Below, piece after piece: positions 13,401-24,712 of a stretch of DNA of 64,000 nt (position 1 is the stretch's first letter; each line of letters begins with the position of its first letter). Under the pieces are notes generated by a model. It did no database searches. It was not told where the DNA came from and was given only the letters and a program-made list of their open reading frames with translations. The position numbers were made by a program, and so were the translations under genes. This DNA comes from Davidsoniella eucalypti (Eukaryota; Ascomycota; Sordariomycetes; Microascales; Ceratocystidaceae): contig RMBW01000005.1 of the NCBI GenBank assembly GCA_004009845.1, positions 248,001-312,000 on the forward strand, given 5' to 3'.

Positions 13401-16400
13401 CAAGGCATGACCAGCCAGGGAACCACTAGAGAAACAAAGAACCCTGTGTCTCTAGTTCTGTCTGCCTGATGTTTTTTGTCGTTTTCTATCCGATGAACCT
13501 GTCTGTGTCCTTGCTTATGTTGTCTTGTCTCTGTCTGGGCCTGATGCGGCTGGTTTTAACAGGTGAGTGATACAGTGGTTCTAGACAGCGTCTAATACTG
13601 AGATTCCCCTTCTGTAAAGATGTCTGATTGGCATGCTAGAACACAGCTAGCAAGCACGGGACTACTAGCAGCAAAAAAAAAACCCGTATTAAAAAGTGTG
13701 GGTGGGAAAAGGGAGGGGCGGCTCGTCGGAACTGTGTCAGCCCAGTTCAACCAACCAGGCATGGAGGGCCAGGGAAGCCTGCCATGGATAGTAACCTGAC
13801 TGCATGCTGAATCTATCACGTGAGCCGTCTGATCACTTATGGGTGCGGAGCTGAAGAAGACTTGAGTCGAAAGAAAAAGAAGGGGTTTGACCATGATGGT
13901 GTGTCGTTGCGTTTAACAGCCAAAGAGATGGCCGATATTTTAGGCCTGCCATAGCCACAGTCGCAGCCACACCCGCCAAAAGTGGCTGACAGAGCAACCA
14001 CAATTAGTATACCTTATTTGTGTTTAGCTATACTCATCTGTACCATATCCTATAGCCATGTTGGGCTTTTCTAGCCTACACGAAATTCAGCTTTCGTCTA
14101 TCAAGCCGGGCAGCAGGTCGATCAGCAGCTATTGTACATGACATCACCACCGGATCCCGCGAGACAAACGCCACGACATATGGCTAGCCTATATGGCATC
14201 CTTTACGTAGATAACTAACACAAGACACTACAGATACATACATAGAACGACTTTAGTGTGTGCACAGGATCTGCCTATCATGGCACATTAACCACATCTA
14301 GTACATAAGCTACCAGACTAGCCGAGAGCCAGCCGAGCCCAGCTTTGCCGCCGTCGACCTGCAAAAGAGAAGCATCACACATGCACATCGACACATACGC
14401 CCGTAAAAAAACGAAAGCTACAGCCTGATGCTTCAAAAAGCCACACACAGGGACTAGCTTTATGGGTGTTTTAAGCCGCAATATCACGAGTTGATAGAAA
14501 CTTTTGCTTCAGTGGCTCCTTAAGCAGAAAAAAGAAAACAGGGATTTTAAGAGGGGTACATCGGCTGCTTTTGAAGAAAGGAGGAACGAAGGGCCCATGC
14601 CAAGTTAGGCTAAGAAAGCTCGGGTTGCAACGCTGCGATTGCACTTTTATCGCAATTGCTTTTATAGTGGGTGCCGTTTCCCCCATTAGTCTGTCTTTGT
14701 TGTTGTTTTCATGCTTTTTTTCTCGTTACTGCCTTTCACGGCGGCTACAGCATGGTATCATCCACTTCATGGTTGCATCTTAAAAGATCTTGGTTGATGT
14801 TAGCCTGCCTGTCTTTTTGCCTTGTTCACGACACAGAAAAGCTGATCAAAAATGAAGACTTGACTACTTACGAATAAGGTCGTAGATTCTACCACGACCC
14901 TTGTCATGTCGTCTCGTCCGCCGTCGCTTCTCCTTAACGCCAACTTCCTCACTCGTTTGTTTGTTCCATTTTCGGCCAACATCGATTAGCCACTACTACT
15001 ATTTTGCTGCCGCTAACTAGCATACCACATCCTCTTCGTCCTTGTCCAGCCATGTGTTGGCCGGAACATCAATCCAGAACGACGACATTTCAACCTTAAC
15101 GTTGCCTAAAAAGTAGCCCATTTGCCCTTCTACTGTTTTCTCCAATTCCTCTCGTCTCTCTTCCTCCCTCTTGTTCTTTTTTTTTCCTGCTCTTCGCCAA
15201 TAAACTGTAGCTAATCCCTCTTCTCAATTCGCTTAATTTCATCAAAGGCTTCACTTGCCTGTTCAACGTGGCCATGCAAAAGTGTAATAAGCTTCGCGTT
15301 TATGTCTCCAACAACTCAGCTTTGTCAGCACAACTAGGGATCCTCTTTTCATATATCAAGGTTCTTCCTTGACTAGATTTGTCTTTGATCTACGCCCACT
15401 TCCCTCCATCTCGCACAAACTAGATGGCTTGGATGCCGAGATGGCGTTAGCAGGATCCTCAAGCGAGAAAGGCAGACGCTCCCGGAATCGAACATACTAT
15501 CTATAACTACACAGAGACGATAGTAGCATGACGACTTACAGTTGAAGACTACTATTCGTTTAACCTCCCCTCATTCTTCAGCAGTGGTGACCTCTTTTTT
15601 CTTTCCCATCTCCACAAAAGTCACCATAAGTTGCAGCTAGTGACTCTTTAGTTTAAAATTCCTAATTAATATAACCCAACTGGACCAACATCGGCTGCTA
15701 CTCTCTTGTATAAACGACATCTGGTCAGTCTATCGATCCACAATGGTCTCGATTCAACGTACCTTTGAACCAACCATGTCTCTAGCAGTTTTACGTCTTT
15801 TTTTTCTTCCCCACAGCCAGCTTCTTCACAATAGTCACTAGCGTATAGTACCACATTCTGGCTAGCTACCACTGCTCTTGTTTGACTATAGTATATATAA
15901 TCATTGCTTGACTAGTCTTCATATTAATATAAAGACGTCCCTTCAACATACACAATACAACAATCGGCTCTTACAACAACCGATTCGTCACATGCTTCTT
16001 TATATTTGGCACTACTCGTAGCACGTTTGTTTGTTTTCGCTTTGTTTCAAACCATTATTACGTACCACGTCCATCTTCAGCTAACGACATCATACAGATC
16101 CTTTTTTATTTATTTTATAAAACATATTCGACCGTATGCTACTCTTATCAGCAGCTGATACTTCAGGTTCTAGTCAGACAAGACAAAGGGACCCCTCGCT
16201 GAAATTTTGGCCAATCAACGCTAACCTGTAATATCTTTTGTCCCTTACCTCCCCTCCCGCTCTTCATCTTCACCAACTTTCTTTTCTCTGTAACGTAATA
16301 ACAAGTATCCCTCTTCTTGTATTAAGAACCCTCTTTCATATACTTCCTTCCCAAGTGGAGACCAAGGACACTTATAAGGCATAGTGTTCACTAATGTTAC

Positions 16401-17515
16401 TACCATTAGTTTTCTTAATACTACATACAATCTTTGATTACTACTACTACAATCACATATTATTACAACTTCCTCATCCTGTGTTGGCACCTTACTTGTC
16501 AATATACAATGTCACTTCACCAAGAGTGTATAGCACCAACAGAATTGGGATCCATTGCTACAGTACAGTTACTAGAACTACTATCGACAACAACCACATC
16601 ATGATTTTCCGCGCTTTTGTTACTTCAAAATGACAAGGATGTCAAAAACACTTAATAGTCTACCACAAAGCTATTTGAGGCCCCTAAAATCAGCATCAGT
16701 CACATAAATACATACATCATTGTTTACCAACGGCACTTGTAGTGTTAATATTGAACACTGTCCCAGTCATCCTCATATACCGCAGACTCTTACATCATAA
16801 ATCTAAACCGTGGGCTTATTCGGGCTTCATTACCAATACAGCAAAATAGTCACACACACACATTTAATGGATTATCTTATCACGTAGAAACAAAAAAAAT
16901 AGGGGAAGGTTGAAAGTAGATAGTATTGACAATTTGATGCCATTAAAAAATACTGTAAGAAACAAGAGCGAAATAGGGCCGAGATGCCCATTGCAAACAG
17001 ATATCGGATAGTAGATGAACTTGGCGGACACAGCGAAGAATTCCTCGAGAAAAAACATAATGCGGAAGAAAAGTTGATTGAAAAAAAGTTTCAAGATGTT
17101 AAATTTTGTGTAACTTGTTGTAATGAGTTGCTCTTTCTGATAAAATAATAAAAGAGTCTATAACATAAAGTGCGTGAAAGAAGGAGTAACTAGAACAGCA
17201 AATACAAGAAGAAATGGAGGGAAAAAACCCAAAGGAAGTAGATGTAACCTCGAATAAAATAAACGGCAAGAAAAGAAATAGCGGATATCAAAATAGTCAC
17301 AGGTATGTTCCAATACACTGATGCTAGAAACATAGAAATCCGTAACACAAAGAAACGTTTGACAATGAAATAACAGGTAGCGACAACCTGTGCCGCGTCA
17401 TATTACACTTCATCCATAAGGATAGGAAGAAGAAATCGCAATCTATGAGAACAAAACAGGTTAACTCATTTGTGCTTTTTGAAAAATCAACTAATGCAGG
17501 AAGACAAGCTTACTA
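10472..17515. other. Non-coding stretch, right part of the gene desert
   Basis: About 7 kb between the small Cys/His-rich ORF and the end of RPB1. No ORF reads as a protein. The longest, 134 codons on the minus strand at 12685-13089, has no family flavour and no supporting splice structure. Further + strand pyrimidine tracts occur near 10830-11050 and 15120-15200. The last few hundred bases before 17515 should include the RPB1 3' UTR and terminator, since RPB1 is transcribed leftwards into this region. Confidence 0.55.
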
Positions 17516-20500
17516 TTAGTGTCCACCAGATCCAGATCCTCCCTGGCCTGGGTGGCCAGGCGTTCTGGGAGACCATGAGGGCGACGTTGGCGAGTAGCTA
17601 GGGCTGGTAGGAGAACCCTGGGCTGCAGGGCTACGCTGGAAGGTCGGGCTCGTAGGAGAGTAAGCCTGAGGAGACGTGGGCGACCAAGAAGGAGACGCTG
17701 GAGAGTAGGATGGTGAGGTCGCACCGGCACCGTGAAGGTTAGGCGACGCAGGGCTGTAGTTCGGCGACGCCGGAGAGTAGTTGGGCGAAGTCGGCGAGTT
17801 GAACTGCGGCGACGTGGGCGAGTAGTGACGGGCCGCAGGAGATGTCGGCGAGTAGCTCGGCGATGTCGGGCTGTAGTTGGGACTCGATGGGCTGGTCGGG
17901 CGCATCATAGGCGACGTAGGTGAGAATGATGGTGACGAAGGACTGAAAGAAGGCGAAGTGCTGTAACGACCAGCCATTGACGACATGGGCGACGTAGGAG
18001 AGTACGAGCCGCTGGGAGAAGTGGGCGAGTACATAGCGTTGAGAGGAGAAGTTGGCGAAGCTACATATGGGTTTGGAGACATGCCAGAGAAACCACCTGG
18101 ACTCTGCATACCAGCACGGTAGCCACTTGGGCCACCATATTCGGTACCCAGTCCAGCAGGCGATTCATTTCCAGCAGCAACGATGGGCGAGAAGTTACCC
18201 ATATCAGCGCCAACATTGGTGTAGCCATTGTTGGCCATTGGCGATCCAGAGTCGTAAGGAGTAGCAGCACCATCCAGGGCATCACTCGAGGTAGGCATGC
18301 CAGCCATGACGCCCATGCGGTTGCTGTCTGACGAGATAACAGTCTGCAGCATCTTGAGATCGAGCTGTACCTCAAAGGCACCAGTTCCCATGGGGGCCAG
18401 CTGGCCCAGCATGACGTTTTCGGAGATACCACGGCAGTCATCGAGTTCACCGCTGGAGGCGGCGTCGAGCAGAATTTCGACAGTCTCCTCGAAAGAGCAA
18501 CGCATCAGAGCACCAGTGTCAGCACGGTTGATACCGTGACGGGTAACTGCAGCGATGGTTCCACGGTAGGTCATGACATCAACCAGCAACGCAATATGAC
18601 GATGGTTGACGTAAGAACCGTCGAAGGCAAGCACGTTCGTCAATTCGCGGCAAAGGGCTGAACGGGCAGCCTCAATTCCGAATACCTCAAATACTTGCCA
18701 AATGGAGTTGGTGTAAGTACGCTTGGTATCAATACCATCGACAACAAGGACATCGCGTAGAGCGGAACCAGACGTATCAAGGTACCATTCAGCGCACATG
18801 TCGGCAGTCTTCGAGGCCACAAGGGCACCCTTGTTATCCTCGACAAGGATAGTTCCCTTGGTCAAGAAAGCCTTTTCGACACCAGGCACACCACGAAGGG
18901 TCAGGGAGTCCAGGAGATGGGCCTCCAGGCGCTTCAACATGACGTCGTCTTCGATGGCGGAACCATCATCTTCGCCCTTATCAGCATCGTCCTTAATCGA
19001 GCGGATGCGGATCACTTGCTCCTCAGCATTGTTGTCACTAAAGATGACGGCCAAATCGCTGGGGTACTCGGCCTTGATCCGGCTACCGACATCGGAAATG
19101 GTAAGACCCTTGTCCAGCATCTTCTGGCGGTCAAGAGTAATACGAAGAAGCCATCTGGATTGGCGGCCAGTTGTGCGGTCGTTTTCGTCGGGAATGAGGA
19201 AGAAGGACTCAATCATATCCTCATCGGCCTCGATTTGAGTACTAGTAACGTCGGGGTCGTAGTAGATTTCAGTCATATGACAGACAGACCGAAGGTTTGT
19301 GTACTCAACAACGCTACGCAGATGCTTAGCGTCCTCCTGAGAGGCGTTGGCCCGATCCAGGAACACCTGCATCGAAGGAGTCTTGATGTTGGTCGCAAGA
19401 TTGAGAATTTCCTTCAAACGAGGGACACCAAGAGTCACGTTCTTAGAAGACACACCAGCAAAATGGAAAGTGTTGAGCGTCATCTGAGTCGCAGGCTCAC
19501 CAATGGACTGAGCAGCCAGCACACCAACCATCTCACCGGGACTAATGAAAGCCTTGTCCCAACGGCTCTGGAGGTCACCAAGAATGTGGGCAAAGGCCAG
19601 CTTGTTGAGGCGTTTCTGCATAGCAAGACGTTTGTATGAGAGACGAGAACGAAGCTGGGCCTTGAACAGAATAGTGGCGTTGGCATCAGCCTCGCGAGAG
19701 ATATCGTCGTGACCACGAACAATCGACATACGGTTAAGCATATCCCGGACAGGTGGAATGACATCTTCTGGGCGTAGATCGCTACGCTGCGAGGCGGTGA
19801 TGTGGAACTGGCTAGCAGCCATATCAATGATGCGAACGACATTAAGCGGCAGTTGCATGGAATCTTCACCCTTCGAGTTGACAGCACGGACGTGATCGCG
19901 ATCCTGACGAAGGGCATCGATCTCCTCATCTAGCAGATTCTGAACTTCAGGATCTCCTAAAAGCTCGTGGCCATGCTCCAGGGACTCAACTACCTTGGCG
20001 CGTTCGTTGGCATCTTTGGTCATGACGTTGACCCGGAACAACTTGTTGAAGTCGTCGTGACTAATGTTGAGGTGATCCATGCGCTGCTTTTCGATGTGTA
20101 TGCCGTCGAGACCATCTTCACCGTAGAGGAATTGAACGATATCGCCGAGAGAGTTACGAACAGTTCCGTCATACTTGGCACTGACATCTTCAAGAGCTTT
20201 GACTAGACGACGTTGAATGTATCCAGTTTCGGCAGTCTTGACAGCAGTATCAATTAGACCTTCACGACCAGCCATGGCGTGGAAGAAGAACTCGCTTGGC
20301 GTAAGACCACGAAGGTAGGAGTTTTCAACGAAGCCACGAGACTCGGGGGAGTAATCGTCTTTGGTGAAGTGGGGCAGGGTACGGTACTTGAAACCGAAGG
20401 GGATGCGCTTTCCTTCGACGATTTGTTGACCGACCAGAGCCGTCATCTGGGAAATGTTGATAGTGGAGCCCTTGGAACCGGATGCAGACATGGTGACGGC

Positions 20501-22839
20501 GTTGTTGAGATCCTTAAGCGATGCTTGGGTAGTTTTACCGGCATCATCACGAGCCTTGTTCAGCGACATGGAGACCTTGTTCTCAAAGGTCTCACGGACA
20601 TTCATTCCGGGTAAAGCTTCGAGCTGGTTGGTGGTGGCTTGGAGAGTCAGGTCCTCAACTTGATTCTTGGCTTCATCGATATGCTTTTGAACCTTCTCGA
20701 TGGTAACCTTATCAGGAATAGTATCACCGATACCAATGCTGTGACCGTTTTGCAACAGCCAGTAACTAACAACTTGCTGCACGCCGACGAGGAAAGCCAT
20801 GGCACCAGAGGGTCCAAGCTCATTGTAGCACAGGTGAACAATACCACCACTGGATGCACCAACGTTCTTCTTCGTCAACAATCCGTAAAGGAGCTCGCCA
20901 CTCTGAACCAGCACGCCATCATCAGGTAGGGGGTTTTGGAGGCCACTCTCCGGCTTGGTCCACAAGCTAATGACTGATGGAATGATCATACTGATCAGCT
21001 GCTTGCCAGTCCAGCGAGGACGAGGCTTGAGGATGGCGGGTTGTGGGATGATACCGTCCCACCCAGGAACCCAGAGTAATGAGTTCATGATTTGGTCTTT
21101 GTCCATGAAAGTATCACGACGGCAAAGCTTGTAAACGCCAGCGAGCGAGTCCTGGACAATACCCATGAGGGGACCGTTACGCTGAGGTGAGACGATGTTG
21201 AGAGGGACCATGCAAAGTTCCTTGATCTCGGCGCGGGTTTCTTCGCTCTGGGGAACGTGAAGGTTCATTTCATCACCATCGAAATCGGCGTTGTAAGGCG
21301 ACGTAACGGAAAGGTTAAGGCGGAAAGTAGAGTAAGGCATGACACGGACCCGGTGTCCCATCATGGATTCCTTGTGCAGCGAGGGTTGACGGTTGAAGAC
21401 GATATAGTCACCGGTCATGAGATGGCGCTCAACTTTCCAGCCGTACTCCAAAGAAATCTGACCGGCACGTTTGTGGTGGCGCAAGTCAATGCGAGTGCCA
21501 TCAGAGCGAATGACGTACTTGGCACCGGGGTGTTCGTTAGGGCCATTTTCGACAAGCTCGTGAAGCTTGCTGATGTTGTACGGGGTGACGGTTTCGGGGT
21601 AAGTCAGCGTACGAGCGATACTGCGAGGCACACCAACTTCATCCAAGGAGAGGTTGGCGTCACCAGTGATGACAGTACGTGCTGAGAAATCAACACGCTT
21701 GCCCATAAGGTTACCACGAAGACGACCCTCCTTGCCCTTCAAACGGCCACGAATGGCTTTGACGGGACGTCCACTCTTCTGCAGGGCACGTGGCTGGCCA
21801 GCGATGTCATTGTCCATGTAGGTGGCAACATGGTATTGCAAAAGCTCGGTGAAATCCCGGAGAATGTGATTAGGGGAGCCCTCGCGCATAGCTTGCTTAA
21901 CGTTGGAGTTGGCGCGGATGATGTCACCTAGCTTGTAGGTCAAATCATCTTCGTTGCGCATGCCAGTACCAGTTCCGTCCATAGAGACACTAGGTCTAAC
22001 GGGTGGTGGAGGAACTGGAAGGACAGTGACGACCATCCACTCGGGACGGGCATAGTCGACATTGAGGCCCATATCACGCATATCCTCATCCGAGATCTTG
22101 CGCATGATTGCCATAGCTTGCTCGGCGGTGATGGGGATCAGGTCCTTCTTGTTGCGGGGGCCACCGCCCTCCTCGTTGTTGGCTTCCGCCTTGGCATTGA
22201 TGGACAAGCCTTGATGGCGAACTTCAGGGGCGTAGTTGCCGCAGCCACCGTGGTTGATGGGTCCCTTGGTCTTACCCGCAGGAATAAAGGTGTCGTCGGC
22301 AGCTTGAGCTTCGTGCTCAGAGTTGTCGCAAATCCGCTTCTTCTTGCAGATTTCCCATACACGATGGAAACGGGCTTTAGGCTCGCGAGTGTTGACGGCC
22401 CTGAGGAAATCGTGATCGCTCTGGAATATATGTTAGCATATACAAAACACCATGAAGATGTTCAGAATATTGATTGACTGACTCTATCGGCCTTTACTTT
22501 GCTGCAGTTATGGCAAACGATCTCCAACACCTTCTTGATCTTCTTGATAAATCCAGGGTGGTAAACAGCTCTGGCGAGCTCGATGTGTCCAAAGTGGCCC
22601 GGGCACTCTCCCATGGACTGGCCGCAGGTCTTGCACTTGAATTGGCGATCAATCGAACCCAGGAGTGGGTCGTTGAGGCCACCTTCCCGTGGCTTGAGTC
22701 TCATCTCATCCATAGTCTCAGGATATATGATGTGGCAGACACTCATGTTCTTGATCTCATCGGGTGGCAGGATACCGAATTGGATTTCCTGTACCGTCTT
22801 GAGAGGCGCACTCGAGTGCGTGAAGTAAAGATTCGCCAT
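17516..22839 (-). CDS. RPB1: RNA polymerase II largest subunit Rpb1
   Basis: Catalytic subunit of nuclear RNA polymerase II. Two exons, 22839-22483 and 22420-17516, with a 62-nt intron (GTCAGT donor, TTCCAG acceptor) give 1753 aa, the usual fungal length. Clamp zinc ligands are visible in exon 1 (Cys69, Cys72, Cys79, His82; Cys109, Cys112). The invariant active-site motif NADFDGD is at residues 496-502, binding the catalytic magnesium. The trigger-loop/bridge-helix region (MTLNTFHFAGVSSKNVTLG) follows in the second half. The tail from about residue 1560 is the CTD: YSPTSP heptads mixed with many variants (YSPASP, FSPSSP, WSPTSP) and non-heptad spacers, ending in a Gly/Ser-rich tip. An 11-bp tandem array lies about 80 bp upstream of the ATG. 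Large antisense ORFs over this gene are shadows. Confidence 0.98.
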
Positions 22840-22916
22840 GCTGTCGGTGGTGTCGAATGTATAGCGATTGTGTTAAAGTTTTAATTGAATAGAGCAGTCT
22901 TTGGGGACTACTGCTG

Positions 22917-23127
22917 ATTGAAAGTCGATTGAGAGTCAATTGAAAGTCGATTGAAAAGTCGAGTGAAAGTCAATTGAAAGTCGATTGAAAAGTCGAGTGA
23001 AAGTCAATTGAAAGTCGATTGAAAGTCGAGTGAAAGTCAATTGAAAGTCGATTGAAAGTCGATTGGGAGTCAATTGAAAGTCGATTGAAAGTCGATTGAG
23101 AGTCGATTGAAAGTCGATTGAAAAGTC
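22917..23127. repeat. 11-bp tandem repeat array, 19 units, upstream of RPB1
   Basis: On the + strand the unit is GAAAGTCGATT with variants (GTCAATT, GTCGAGT, GAGAGTC, GGGAGTC). The GTC core recurs at 22924, 22935, 22946, 22958 and so on to 23125: 19 times, with 15 spacings of 11 and three of 12. Part of it shows a 34-bp higher-order unit. It begins about 80 bp upstream of the RPB1 ATG, so it lies in the core promoter or 5' leader. ORFs read across it are repeat artefacts. Confidence 0.95.
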
Positions 23128-23735
23128 TTGAAACGAAAACAAAGAAATTATAGGAAGAAAGAAGAAAGAAGAAATGAAAAAGAAAAAGAAATTGAAAAGA
23201 TAAAGTCAACGTGCGTGAAGTTCACGTTTGCACGGAAAAGAAATAATTGAATAGAACAAATCAAAAAGAAAAAGAGTATCAATACAAGTGCCAGGAAGAA
23301 GAAGTCCTAAGCCGTTTCGGGGGTGTCAGGTGCACCAGAGAAAAAGTCGCAGCTGTGGCAATTAATGGTGTTGTAGGGCAATTTGGAAGCAGCAAATGCC
23401 TCAAATCGAGCTGGATCACAGGAGCTTAGTAGCAACTGTTCCAGGCCCGTCGGCCAAATTGAAGTCGATGTGAGCAGGCCACTGAAGTCGCAGCGCGATA
23501 ATGAAGACGTTCGTTCAACGAAAGGTGTCAATTCGATGGACTCAGTGCGATCGGAATCCGGTTCGTGAGGTTGTAATATGGCGCGTGGGAGATGAAAAGT
23601 TCCGGTTGCGATGTTGATGTTGGGGGGAAGTTTGGAAAAAAACTTGAGCGAGGTGAGACGAGGAATAATATTCTAGCCTTGCCAGCAACATTTGCCTCGC
23701 TGCTCTGTGGCGACTGGTAGCCTAGCAAAAAGGAG

Positions 23736-23795
23736 ACTAGAGAAGCCGCATAAGTACTAGAGAAGCCGCATAAGTACTAGAGAATCCGCATAAGT
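23736..23795. repeat. Three tandem copies of a 20-bp unit
   Basis: ACTAGAGAAGCCGCATAAGT at 23736-23755 and 23756-23775, then a third copy at 23776-23795 differing by one base (AATCCGC for AAGCCGC). A partial fourth, ACTAGTACTTG, follows. Near-identity suggests recent expansion. It lies about 0.9 kb upstream of the RPB1 start. Confidence 0.95.
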
Positions 23796-24712
23796 ACTAG
23801 TACTTGTTAGTCGCGTGATTTTGCAGTGGATTCAGGCGTGTTTTCGTACCTATACCTTGATTTTATGGCCCCAGCGTGCAGACTGCGCCTAGTAAACGTT
23901 GTATAGTAGTATATTCGGGCGGCTATACCCACTTATTTTAATATGGCCCATACTACGGATGTAACGTGTAAAATATTTATAGGACTTCAGTTTTATAGAA
24001 ACTGTCAGAACCTTCAAGCGGCTTCTTACATATATGGCCCCGGGGAACGCATCTATGTGTGTAGTTCTAGGTCACGCGTAGTGAAATTTTTATAGGACTT
24101 CGTTAAGTTAACTAATTATATTTTATATGTAGAAGTCCGACTAATAGATACTCATCTTTTTTGATATGCTCACAGAAAGTAAAGTCAATTCCTAGAAGGC
24201 GCTACCCCATGTTCTATCCGATACTATGGAATTTGATGCATCATAACCTACGAATCATGTTAGCCGTCTCAAACGACACAATTCATCTAATCTAGGTAAT
24301 GGCAAGGGAGAAACTGGTATTTTTTTCGATGGGAAGATCAAAAATATATCAAGGGAGTCGGTCTTTCTGGGGCTTTTACTATCTGCAGCTTGAATCCAAA
24401 CGACGGTTACATCGTGCATCCATCCCAAGCCAATTCTATCACATCCTTTTTAATTGTCCTGGCGTCGTGCCAACCATAAGCGTACTTCTGTTTTATCTCT
24501 AATGTCAATATTGACAAAGTCATTTTGTGTCTCACTTTTTTGACAGCCATGATAAAGAACATGGGATGAACAATCTTCTTTACATGTGAACCAAATTTAA
24601 AGTGAGAATAATTGTAATTGTAATATTGTGGACAGCTTATCATTCACATACAACTGAGTAACCTTTATATTAAACATTAAATATAATATTCATTAATGAT
24701 ATCGTGCCTTTT

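Larger units (their letters stand above)
22840..24712. other. RPB1 promoter / SWD1 downstream intergenic region
   Basis: Holds the RPB1 promoter with the 11-bp array, a triplicated 20-bp repeat at 23736-23795, and an AT-rich part (about 23870-24160) with repeated pieces ATATGGCCC and TTTATAGGACTTC. The rest, up to the SWD1 stop at 24713, shows no gene. Confidence 0.6.

Noticed and set aside
15415..15500. B-box-like GTTCGATTCC on the minus strand
   Set aside because: Flanking bases do not form a T stem and no A box lies at the right distance.
18917..19639. 240-codon + strand ORF and other long antisense ORFs over RPB1
   Set aside because: They mirror the highly biased codon usage of RPB1 on the other strand and have no family character. 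Shadow frames.
22917..23127. CRISPR-like array
   Set aside because: Units are 11 bp and contiguous with no unique spacers, and this is eukaryotic DNA.
22917..23209. Repeat-encoded ORFs (RLSIDF-type repeats) upstream of RPB1
   Set aside because: An 11-bp period read in three frames yields an 11-residue repeat automatically. They lack ATG starts and are artefacts of the array.
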